This document shows positions 31,137-38,668 of a stretch of DNA of 64,000 bases, one piece after another. The translations under genes and the position numbers were made by a program. The DNA comes from Sinimarinibacterium flocculans (GTDB lineage: Bacteria > Pseudomonadota > Gammaproteobacteria > Nevskiales > Nevskiaceae): positions 124,001-188,000 of the forward strand of contig NZ_QICN01000007.1 in NCBI RefSeq assembly GCF_003201205.1, in the 5' to 3' direction. Position 1 is the stretch's first letter. Each line of letters starts with the position of its first letter. Below the pieces are notes generated by a model. That model had not been told where the DNA came from and searched no databases. It saw nothing but the letters and a program-made list of their open reading frames with translations.

Positions 31137-31643
31137 ATGGCTTTGCTCACGATTCTGCATCACCCCGACCCCCGCTTGCGCCAGAAGGCGCGGCCGGTGC
31201 GCGACTTCGACGAGGCCCTGCAGAAGCTGATCGACGACATGTTCGAGACCATGTACGCGGCGCCCGGAGTGGGTCTTGCCGCGACCCAGGTCGGCGTGCC
31301 GCTGCGCGTGGCGGTGATGGACTGTGCCGAGGACAAGGGCCAGCCGGCGCCGATGGTCATGATCAATCCCGAGATCAGCGAACCGCAGCAGGCCGAGATC
31401 ATGGAAGAGGGCTGCCTGTCGGTGCCCGGCGTCGGCGAGAAGGTCGAACGCTACGCGCGCCTGAAGATGCGCGCCCTCGACCGTCACGGCCAGCCGTGGG
31501 AGGTCGAAGCCGAAGGCCTGCTGGCACAGGCGATCCAGCACGAGATCGACCACCTGGACGGCAAGCTCTACATCGACCGGCTGTCGAGCATCAAGCGCGA
31601 GCGCCTGCTCAAGAAGCTGGCCAAGCAGCGGAACGCGGCGTGA
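31137..31643 (+). CDS. def: Peptide deformylase
   Basis: A 168-residue metalloenzyme that removes the formyl group from nascent proteins. The three motifs are complete: GVGLAATQ (44-51), EGCLS with metal ligand Cys93, and HEIDH with ligands His135 and His139 and catalytic Glu136. Start fixed by [18 protein letters not shown]. Followed by fmt, with which it forms the formylation cycle. Confidence 0.97.
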   Translation: MALLTILHHPDPRLRQKARPVRDFDEALQKLIDDMFETMYAAPGVGLAATQVGVPLRVAVMDCAEDKGQPAPMVMINPEISEPQQAEIMEEGCLSVPGVGEKVERYARLKMRALDRHGQPWEVEAEGLLAQAIQHEIDHLDGKLYIDRLSSIKRERLLKKLAKQRNAA

Positions 31644-31725
31644 GACGAGCGGTTCTTCCTTTCCGGATTCCAGACCCGAAGCGGCGCTGCCGGGACCTGG
31701 CAGCCGGCCGCTGAAGGCTGCCCTC

Positions 31726-32640
31726 ATGCGGCTCGTCTTCGCCGGCACGCCGGAGTTCTCCGTCTCGGCGCTCGACGCCCTGCACGGCGCCGGGCACGAG
31801 ATCGTCGGCGTCTTCACCCAGCCGGATCGCCCTGCCGGCCGCGGACGCAAGCTCATGCCATCGCCGGTTGCGCAACGGGCCGCGGCGCTGGGGCTGCCGC
31901 TGTACAAGCCGGAAAAGCTGCGCGCAGAAGCGCAGGCCGAGCTGCGCCTGCTCGCGCCCGAGATCATGGTGGTCGTGGCCTACGGCCTGATCCTGCCGCA
32001 GGCAGTGCTCGACATCCCGCCTCGCGGCTGCCTCAACATCCACGCCTCGCTGCTGCCGCGCTGGCGCGGCGCCGCCCCCATCCAGCGGGCCATCGAGGCC
32101 GGCGACACCGAAACCGGCATCACCATCATGCGCATGGACGCCGGCCTCGACACCGGGCCGATGCTGCTGCGCGAGGCGGTGCCGATCGACGAAGACACCA
32201 CAGCGGCCGTTCTGCATGACCGCCTCGCGCCGCTGGGCGCGCGACTGATCGTGGAAGCGCTGGCTGCGCTCGAGGCGGGCACGCTGCGCGAACAGGCGCA
32301 GCCTGCCGCAGGGGCGACCTATGCGTCCAAGCTCAGCAAGGAAGAAGCGCGCGTCGCCTGGGCGTCCGACGCCGCAGGGCTTGCGCGGCGCGTTCGCGCG
32401 TTCAATCCGGTTCCGGTGGCCTGGAGCGAACTCGACGGCGAGCGCGTCCGCATCCTCGCGGCGCGGCCGGCGCCGGCCGTCGACCTGCCGCCGGGCACGA
32501 TCGTCGCCGCGGACGACCTGCGCGTCGCCTGCGGCAGCGGCAGCCTCGAGATCACGCGCCTGCAGTGGCCGGGCGGGCGTGTGGTGACGGCCCAGGAGGC
32601 GATGGCCGCGCGGCGACTCGGCGGGCGCCGCTTCGCATGA
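31726..32640 (+). CDS. fmt: Methionyl-tRNA formyltransferase
   Basis: A 304-residue enzyme that formylates Met-tRNAfMet with 10-formyltetrahydrofolate. The hydrolase-fold core has [10 protein letters not shown] at the start, [12 protein letters not shown] in the tRNA-contact loop and [20 protein letters not shown] with the catalytic Asn-His and downstream Asp ([11 protein letters not shown]). The C-terminal OB-like domain is complete. In most gammaproteobacteria rsmB follows directly; here it is 21 kb away. Confidence 0.97.
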   Translation: MRLVFAGTPEFSVSALDALHGAGHEIVGVFTQPDRPAGRGRKLMPSPVAQRAAALGLPLYKPEKLRAEAQAELRLLAPEIMVVVAYGLILPQAVLDIPPRGCLNIHASLLPRWRGAAPIQRAIEAGDTETGITIMRMDAGLDTGPMLLREAVPIDEDTTAAVLHDRLAPLGARLIVEALAALEAGTLREQAQPAAGATYASKLSKEEARVAWASDAAGLARRVRAFNPVPVAWSELDGERVRILAARPAPAVDLPPGTIVAADDLRVACGSGSLEITRLQWPGGRVVTAQEAMAARRLGGRRFA

Positions 32641-32855
32641 ACGGCGAAAGGATGGAGAACGAGCCGGGCCTACCGCCGCCGCCGGAACGGCCGGACTGCT
32701 GCTTCGGCGGCTGCGCGCAGTGCGTGCTGGACGACTACACCGAGGCGATGGCGCGCTGGCAGGCGGAGGTCGACGCGATCGTCCGCGCCCGCGGGCGGCG
32801 CGCCGAAGGCGAACCTCAGGGCAGGCGGACGCCGCCGCCCGAACCGCCGCGGTAG
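32637..32855 (+). CDS. Small cysteine-rich oxidoreductase-like protein
   Basis: A 72-residue protein coupled to fmt by an ATGA overlap. The N-terminal half reads [21 protein letters not shown], a Cys-Cys-x3-Cys-x2-Cys pattern typical of the short oxidoreductase-like family (Pfam Oxidored-like), possibly a metal or Fe-S site. The C-terminal half is basic and proline rich, and its last 40 bases overlap, tail to tail, the end of the SH3 gene on the other strand. Function unknown. Confidence 0.7.
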   Translation: MNGERMENEPGLPPPPERPDCCFGGCAQCVLDDYTEAMARWQAEVDAIVRARGRRAEGEPQGRRTPPPEPPR

Positions 32856-33787
32856 GCCGCCTTGAGGGCCTGCACGAGTCCCGATTCGTGCACGAAACCG
32901 TCGCCCTGGGCCAGCTCGAACCAGCCCTGCTCCGCCGTCTCGACCAGCTGCACGGCGGTCCCCGGCTTGAGCCGCGCCACGACACGGCCGTTGATCGACG
33001 GCCGCTCACGGACTGCGAGGTGCGCGCTGCCGACGGTGGCCTGGATGAACGACGCCGCCGCCACCGTGACTGGTGCCGGCGTGCCCGCTTCATCGGCATG
33101 CTCGACCGACTGCAGTGCGCTCGCGTGGACGAAGCCCGGCTGGCCGTGAAGCGCGAACCAGTCGCCGCTCGCGGTCGGCGCGACCTGGATCACCGAGGCC
33201 GGCGCCAGCTTGGCCATGACCGGCGCCTTGAGCGACGGCGCCATGCGCAGGTTCACGCGCCCGTCGATGGTCACGGCAGTCAGGACCGCCTGCACCGGCA
33301 CGTCGGAGTCGGGCATGCGGCGCGCCGCCGCGATGATCTTGTCGCGCTCGCGGTTCATCGCGAAACGCCCGCCTTGGTGCAGCCGGCGTTCGAGCGTGGA
33401 GATCTCGTAGATCGCCACGGCGACGACCTCGTTGACGAGCGTGGCGCAGGGCGCCTGCTGGATCAGCGTGCGTCCGCCGACGGCCGCATCGTCCTCGTCG
33501 AGCGCCTTGCCCGACCATTCGAGGCCGAGCCTCAATTGGTAGAGGCAGGTGCGGGCGTCGAGCCGGCCGGCCACGACGTCGAGCTCGGGCGCGACGGCGC
33601 GCCGCTTGTCGCGGCTCGTGATCAGCGGCAGCTGAGTGGTATAGCGTTGCGGCGTGCGCAGTTCGCCGTGACGGACATCGTCGAGGAACGCGCCGAGTCC
33701 GTCCGCGAATGCGGACACCTCGGCCGAGGCCGACGATCCCGCCACAGCCGCCGCAAGCAGCGCGCCGCTGGCAAGGTGCTTCAACAT
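32816..33787 (-). CDS. Exported protein with two SH3-like domains
   Basis: A 323-residue protein starting at 33787 with a signal peptide cut near SSASA. Residues about 35-150 form an unrecognised helical region with an isolated Cys pair (RTCLYQL, APCATL). Two bacterial SH3 modules follow: DGRVNLRMAPSLKAPVMAKL near residue 175 and AHLAVRERPSINGRVVARL near residue 260. Such modules bind cell-wall peptides or proteins. It lies just downstream of the VIT/VWA exosortase target on the same strand (89-base gap) and may be part of that locus. Confidence 0.75.
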   Translation of the reverse strand: MLKHLASGALLAAAVAGSSASAEVSAFADGLGAFLDDVRHGELRTPQRYTTQLPLITSRDKRRAVAPELDVVAGRLDARTCLYQLRLGLEWSGKALDEDDAAVGGRTLIQQAPCATLVNEVVAVAIYEISTLERRLHQGGRFAMNRERDKIIAAARRMPDSDVPVQAVLTAVTIDGRVNLRMAPSLKAPVMAKLAPASVIQVAPTASGDWFALHGQPGFVHASALQSVEHADEAGTPAPVTVAAASFIQATVGSAHLAVRERPSINGRVVARLKPGTAVQLVETAEQGWFELAQGDGFVHESGLVQALKAAYRGGSGGGVRLP

Positions 33788-33876
33788 GGTCCCCCCGGAC
33801 CCCACAACCATCACCATGGTAAGCGCGACCAGGGGGCGCACGCCAGAAACCGGGCGCTGGTAAATGCACTTCACCC

Positions 33877-35982
33877 CTAAACAGGGGGGGCGGCCGCGCA
33901 AACCGCGCCCCGCCGGCGCCGCAGCAGGCCGGCCGCCAGCAGCAATGCCAGCATGCCGCCCCAGACCGAAGCCTCGGGCCCGGCCGCGCCGACGAAGCTG
34001 TTCGCGGTCGAACCGTAGGCGCGGGGCGTGACGCCCGCGACCGGCGGCAGCGGCACCGCAGCGTCGACGGTGTCCTGCGGCGCCGCGTTGTAGATCTGTT
34101 CGGACACCGCGACGAAAGCGGTCCAGCGCGTGACCAGCGAAAACTGCAATCCCAGATCGGTGACTTCGTTCTTGAGCGTCTCGAAGTCCGGCACCGGCTC
34201 GCCGCGCGCTTGGAAGTACATCGGCGGCAGCGTCATCCGCGTCATGGCGTCGCGGATGGCGGCCCGCGCCCACAGACGCGCCACCGGCGCATCCTTCGCG
34301 GTGCGCGCAGGCAGTTCGACCGGCAGCATCAAGGTCCCCGCACGCCCGCGCGACCGGCCGTGCACGCGAATCCGGCCGGACCCGGGCTGTGTGTAGCGCC
34401 CCTGGATGCGCAACGACTGCCCGGCGAACAGGTCCGGTATCGTCTCCGGCACGATGTCGGTGACCGGCAAGCCGTTCCAGTCGATGGCGATGTCGGTCAG
34501 CACCGGCGACTGCAGGCGCTCGCTGAGTTCGGCGGCGACGCGCTCCACGTCCTCGGTCGGGTCCATGTAGCGGCTGAAGCCGCGGCCGGTGCGTCCGAGC
34601 TCGTCGAGCAGATGCCGGTTGACGCCGGTGCCGACACCGAAGGCGTACAGGCGCGCGCCGCCGCGCAACTCCCCGACTAGGCGCAGGATCTCGGCCTCGT
34701 TGCCGATGTAGCCGTCGGTGAGAAAGGTGACGATGCGCAGGCTGCCGGCCGGCGCCGGGACTTCCAGCGCCTGGCGGATGCCGCGCGCCATCATCGTGCC
34801 GCCTTCGCCGCGCAGGCGGTCGGTGTAGGCCAGGCCGCGGCGGATGTTGTCGGCGCTCGCCGGCAACGGCGCCTCGCTGAACTCGGTGGCGTCGTCGCTG
34901 AAGCGGATGATGCGGAAGCTGTCGGTCGGCCGCAGCTTGCGCAGCGCCTCGCGCATGAAGGCCTTGCTGGCGTCCATCGGCAGACCGTGCATGGAGCCGG
35001 AGCAGTCGAGCAGGAACACCATTTCGCGCGGCGTGACGTCCGCATCGGCCGGCGCCGCCGGCGGCTCGATCAGCAGCGAGAAATAGCCCCCCGTCTCGTC
35101 GGCCTGCACCAGCAGCCCGGCGTTCGTCGCCGCGCCGGCGAGGCGGTAACGCAATACGAAATCGCGGTTGTCGATCGTGCGGCCGTGCCGCAGGCCGACC
35201 GTCCAGCGTGTCGCGGTCTCGGCCTGCGTCGCGATCGCGTGCGTGCGGCTCTCGACGCGCTGCACCGGCAAGCCGCCGTCGATGCGGATGCGCAAGCCGA
35301 CGCGCGCATCGTCGATGGTGGGCGGCAGGTCGAGGCCGAACACCGGCGCGTAGTCCGGCAACGCCGCCAGCGCCCACGTCCCTTCGCGAACCGCAGCCGG
35401 CTCGTCCACCGGTGCCGGCGGCCGATCGGCGCCCGGCGGCTGGAAGCGCGGACCGACGACCAGCGGCAGCACCAGTTCGTAGTCGCCGTCGACCTTCGGC
35501 ACGGTCTGCACGTAGCGCAGCGTCACGCGGACCGGCAGGCCCGGCATCAGGTTCGCGATCTGCTGCGTGAACATGTTCGGCCGGTGCTGCTTGAGCAACG
35601 CGGCGGCGCGACCTTCCGACTTCGCGCGCTCGAACGTGCGCTCGGCCTGCTGCACCTCCTGGATCTGCGCGCGGATGCGTTCGGCGCCGACCTCCATCCA
35701 CATCTCGTGAACGGCGGCGTCGTGGTTCAGCGGAAACAGGTACGTCGCGTGCATCGCCTGCTGCGCCGGATTGGCAAAGGTCTGCACGATGCCCACCGAA
35801 GCCAGATCGCCGGCGATGTCCACTTCGATATCGGTCTTCAGCAGCGGCAGGCGCACCACGCGGCCATCGATATCGGCCTCGATCGTGCCGGCCAGCCGCG
35901 GCGCCTCGGCACGCGCCGCGAAAGCCGGCACCAGGAACAGGGCGAGGACGAAACTGACGAAAAACAGCAAACGGTTGCGCAT
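33877..35982 (-). CDS. VIT and VWA domain surface protein with exosortase-type sorting signal
   Basis: A 701-residue secreted protein. The signal peptide ends near FAARAEA. A VIT domain covers about residues 40-170 (FANPAQQAMHATYLFPL), a VWA domain about 330-510 with the metal site Asp-Cys-Ser-Gly-Ser (FLLDCSGSMHG) and FLTDGYIGNE. The C-terminus has a short GPEASVW motif, a hydrophobic helix (GGMLALLLAAGLL) and an RRRR cluster: the three-part layout of a PEP-CTERM-like signal, with about ten extra residues after the arginines. This domain pairing is that of the marine proteobacterial sortase targets (TIGR03788), yet the adjacent enzyme is an exosortase. Its Shine-Dalgarno overlaps the exosortase stop. 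Confidence 0.85.
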   Translation of the reverse strand: MRNRLLFFVSFVLALFLVPAFAARAEAPRLAGTIEADIDGRVVRLPLLKTDIEVDIAGDLASVGIVQTFANPAQQAMHATYLFPLNHDAAVHEMWMEVGAERIRAQIQEVQQAERTFERAKSEGRAAALLKQHRPNMFTQQIANLMPGLPVRVTLRYVQTVPKVDGDYELVLPLVVGPRFQPPGADRPPAPVDEPAAVREGTWALAALPDYAPVFGLDLPPTIDDARVGLRIRIDGGLPVQRVESRTHAIATQAETATRWTVGLRHGRTIDNRDFVLRYRLAGAATNAGLLVQADETGGYFSLLIEPPAAPADADVTPREMVFLLDCSGSMHGLPMDASKAFMREALRKLRPTDSFRIIRFSDDATEFSEAPLPASADNIRRGLAYTDRLRGEGGTMMARGIRQALEVPAPAGSLRIVTFLTDGYIGNEAEILRLVGELRGGARLYAFGVGTGVNRHLLDELGRTGRGFSRYMDPTEDVERVAAELSERLQSPVLTDIAIDWNGLPVTDIVPETIPDLFAGQSLRIQGRYTQPGSGRIRVHGRSRGRAGTLMLPVELPARTAKDAPVARLWARAAIRDAMTRMTLPPMYFQARGEPVPDFETLKNEVTDLGLQFSLVTRWTAFVAVSEQIYNAAPQDTVDAAVPLPPVAGVTPRAYGSTANSFVGAAGPEASVWGGMLALLLAAGLLRRRRGAVCAAAPPV

Positions 35983-35994
35983 GACTCGGACTCC

Positions 35995-37587
35995 CTAGAT
36001 TGCGTCAGGTACGCGGTGAACGAGATGGACGGGCGCCGACGGCAGGTCGAGCGCGCGCAGCAGGGCGCTCTCCCAGTCGCGACGTTCGGGGTCTTCGGCG
36101 CCGGGCCACGGCGCGATGCGCTGGACCATCGTCCACGTCGCCTCCGGCGCGCGCAGCCAGCGCCACACGGCCTCGCCAACGCTGGCGGCATGCTCGCCAC
36201 GGTCTGACACGTAGGACACGGCAACGCGCCAGCTACGACCGCCCGCATCGGTGGCGCGGTAGAGCGCGCTCGGCAGGCCGGCGTGTTCGAGGCCGAGGTA
36301 GTCGACGCGATAGCCGCTGCCGCGCAGGCACTCGTCCGGCGCATGCAGATGCCGCAGCGGCGCACGCGTGGACACCAGCAGCAGACCGAACGGACCGTAA
36401 GAGGCTTTCGCGGCACCGCCGCCATAGCGCGCGAAATACTCGCGCTCGACCGCATCGAGGGCTTGCGGCTGCGCCGCGTAGGCGCCGAGCACGACGGGTG
36501 CCTGCGGCGGCGGCGTGTCGCGCACGACGTCGACCGGTCGCGCCGGCGCCGACACGGCGACGATGGCGAAACCGAGCAGCAGCCAGGCCCAGGGCCGTGC
36601 GCGCGCCGGTGCCGGGTTCGCGCTACCGATCGCCGGCGCGGCGGCGTCCGGGTCGAGCGGGGCGGACCGAGGCTCGCGATCGCCACGCGCGGCACCGGCA
36701 CCGGCACCGGCAAGGACGCGTTCCCTCGCCGGCGAAGAGAACGGGGTGATACGTCGCGCCCACAGCAGGACCGGCACTGCCGCCAGCAGCAGGGCACACA
36801 GCCCCAACGCTTCGTGTGCCGGCCCGTTCATCAGATCGAGCTGCGGCGCCTGCACCAGACCGACGGCGAGCGCGACGATGCGCAGCGTGTTCGACAGCCA
36901 GGCCCCGGCCAGCGTGAACAGCAGGCCGATCAGCGCCTGAGCCGGCCGCGGACGTCGCAGCGCACACAGGCCGGCGTACAGCGTCAGCACCAGCATCAGT
37001 CCGCGGGCCCCGGAGCACGGCAGATCGACGAGCAGGTCCTGCCCGTCCAGCAGCAGGCGGGTGCCGACGCACAGCAGTCCATCGGTGAACCAGCCGAGCA
37101 GTTCGCACGCTCCGGATGCCGACAGTTGCTGCAGGCCGTAGCCGGCCAGGCGCTGCACGACGCGCTCCAGCGGCAGCGAGAACGCGAACAGCAGCGACAG
37201 CCAGAACGGCGACACGGCGCGCTCGCGCGTCCGCAGTCCGGCCAGCGTCGCCAGCGCGTACACGTCGAGTGCCAGCGTCAGCGCACCGATCACGTTGACG
37301 CGCAACACCTGGCCGACCAGCCGTACCAGGGCGCTGACGGCCAGCAGCGCGAAGGCATAGCGGCGGTTCTGCGCAGATCCCGGCTGCTGCTCGCTGGCCC
37401 ACGACCACAGGAACAGCGCGGCGACTGCCAGACCGACCCACAGCCCCTGCGGGTTGTAGGCGGCGTCGCGCCAGCTGCGCAGCAGCCACCCCGCCGGTTC
37501 GATGGCAAGCAGCAGGGCCGCGACTAGCAACACCGGCGCCGGTCCGATCCGGTCGACCCCCACCCTCGCTCGCATCGCCGCCACCAT
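35995..37587 (-). CDS. Exosortase with C-terminal EpsI-like domain
   Basis: A 530-residue membrane protein. The first 290 residues are a polytopic exosortase with the catalytic triad Cys191 (LPCSGARGL), Arg236 (SNTLRIVAL) and His258 (NGPAHEALG). Then a disordered Arg/Ala-rich linker, a further membrane segment (WAWLLLGFAIVAV) and an exported domain of about 150 residues containing HLHAPDECLRG, resembling EpsI (DUF3485). Fusion of exosortase and EpsI-like parts is known in some exosortase classes (I suspect XrtT but cannot test it). It should cleave and transfer the VIT/VWA protein encoded 12 bases downstream. The start has GGAG upstream. Confidence 0.85.
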   Translation of the reverse strand: MVAAMRARVGVDRIGPAPVLLVAALLLAIEPAGWLLRSWRDAAYNPQGLWVGLAVAALFLWSWASEQQPGSAQNRRYAFALLAVSALVRLVGQVLRVNVIGALTLALDVYALATLAGLRTRERAVSPFWLSLLFAFSLPLERVVQRLAGYGLQQLSASGACELLGWFTDGLLCVGTRLLLDGQDLLVDLPCSGARGLMLVLTLYAGLCALRRPRPAQALIGLLFTLAGAWLSNTLRIVALAVGLVQAPQLDLMNGPAHEALGLCALLLAAVPVLLWARRITPFSSPARERVLAGAGAGAARGDREPRSAPLDPDAAAPAIGSANPAPARARPWAWLLLGFAIVAVSAPARPVDVVRDTPPPQAPVVLGAYAAQPQALDAVEREYFARYGGGAAKASYGPFGLLLVSTRAPLRHLHAPDECLRGSGYRVDYLGLEHAGLPSALYRATDAGGRSWRVAVSYVSDRGEHAASVGEAVWRWLRAPEATWTMVQRIAPWPGAEDPERRDWESALLRALDLPSAPVHLVHRVPDAI

Positions 37588-37752
37588 CGATCCGCTCCGC
37601 TGTCTTCGATGGCGGGCAGTCTGTGTGCCGGCCGTGCAGGCGCCGACGCGACGATGTGCAGCTTCAGCGGAACTTCGTGCAGATGGTGTGCAGACTGGCG
37701 GCGACGCGACAGGGCGCTGCTAAGCTGCGATCCGTTCCCCGGACCGATTCCG

Positions 37753-38436
37753 ATGACGAAGATCCTGGTCGTCGACGACGACGCCAACATCCGCGAGGTC
37801 GTCTGCTTCGCGCTCGCCAAGGCCGGCTATGCGACGACGACCGCGGCCGACGGCGAACAGGCCCTCGCGCGCTTCGTTGCGGAACGGCCGGATCTCGTCG
37901 TGCTCGACATCCTCATGCCGGAGCTCGACGGCACCGAGGTCTGCCGACGGCTGCGCGCCGACCCGCGCAACGCCGGCGTACCGATCATCTTCCTGAGCTC
38001 GAAGGACGACGAGATCGACCGCATCCTCGGACTCGAACTGGGCGGCGACGACTACATGGCCAAGCCGTTCTCGCCACGCGAACTGGTGGCGCGCGTGCGC
38101 GCGCGGCTGCGCCGTCCGGCCGCCGACGCGGCACCGGCGCTGCTGCAGCATGGCCGCCTGCGCCTGGACCCGGAGCAGTACAAGGCCTGGTGGGACGAAC
38201 GCGAGCTGGTGCTGACGCTGACCGAATTCGGCATCCTGCGCACCCTGATCACCCGGCCCGGCCGCGTGTGCACGCGCGACCACCTGATGAACGAGGCCTA
38301 TGCGCTGCACAGGATCGTGTCCGACCGCACGATCGACAGCCACCTGCGCCGCGTACGGGCCAAGCTCGACGAGGTAGGAGCAGATCCGATCGAAACCGTC
38401 CATGGCGTCGGCTACAAGCTTGGACCCTGCACATGA
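37753..38436 (+). CDS. OmpR-family response regulator
   Basis: A 227-residue regulator. The receiver has the acidic pocket DDD at 8-10, phospho-acceptor Asp52 (LDILMPELDG) and Lys in YMAKPFSPRE. The C-terminal winged helix ends SDRTIDSHLRRVRAKLDE then GYKLGPCT. It is divergent from the exosortase gene (165 bases between starts) and is followed by a histidine kinase after an unusual spacer with a second copy of its own 3' end. Likely controls the exosortase target. Confidence 0.93.
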   Translation: MTKILVVDDDANIREVVCFALAKAGYATTTAADGEQALARFVAERPDLVVLDILMPELDGTEVCRRLRADPRNAGVPIIFLSSKDDEIDRILGLELGGDDYMAKPFSPRELVARVRARLRRPAADAAPALLQHGRLRLDPEQYKAWWDERELVLTLTEFGILRTLITRPGRVCTRDHLMNEAYALHRIVSDRTIDSHLRRVRAKLDEVGADPIETVHGVGYKLGPCT

Positions 38437-38512
38437 GCCTCGCATCCCGCGCCGCACCGGCCTGGGCGTCGCCGCCATCCCTGGCGCGGCAGCATCGCGT
38501 CCACCACCCCCT

Positions 38513-38534
38513 GCCCGCACATCCCTGTGCGGGC
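38513..38534. repeat. Hairpin element, copy 1
   Basis: GCCCGCACA, loop TCCC, TGTGCGGGC: perfect 9-bp stem. The hairpin and its flank (CCCCT before, GCG-x-TCGCCGG after) recur at 38701-38722. The opposite strand shows the AGGGATG-type loop common in dispersed hairpin repeats of gammaproteobacteria. Confidence 0.75.
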
Positions 38535-38543
38535 GTTCGCCGG

Positions 38544-38568
38544 GGTGAATGTCCACCGGACATTCACC
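38544..38568. repeat. Perfect 11-bp inverted repeat beside the hairpin element
   Basis: GGTGAATGTCC (38544-38554), loop ACC, GGACATTCACC (38558-38568). Only 9 bases from copy 1 of the hairpin element and 13 before the duplicated regulator end; probably the second hairpin of a compound REP-like element. Confidence 0.75.
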
Positions 38569-38580
38569 TTGCTCCGGCTC

Positions 38581-38634
38581 ACCCGATCGAAACCGTGCAT
38601 GGCGTCGGCTACAAGCTCGGGCCGTGCGTATGAG
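38581..38634 (+). pseudogene. Duplicated 3' end of the response regulator gene
   Basis: These 54 bases repeat 38384-38437 with about 47 identical positions and in the same orientation. Translated they give HPIETVHGVGYKLGPCV plus a stop, against DPIETVHGVGYKLGPCT at the true end of the regulator. There is no start or upstream domain, so it is a non-coding remnant lying between regulator and kinase. Confidence 0.8.
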
Positions 38635-38668
38635 AAGCCGCTTGTCACAGGCGTCGTCGTAGCGGTCC

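Noticed and set aside
38437-38668. A short gene in the regulator-kinase spacer
   Set aside because: The open frames there are made of the duplicated regulator end and the hairpin repeats, with no start or ribosome site of their own.
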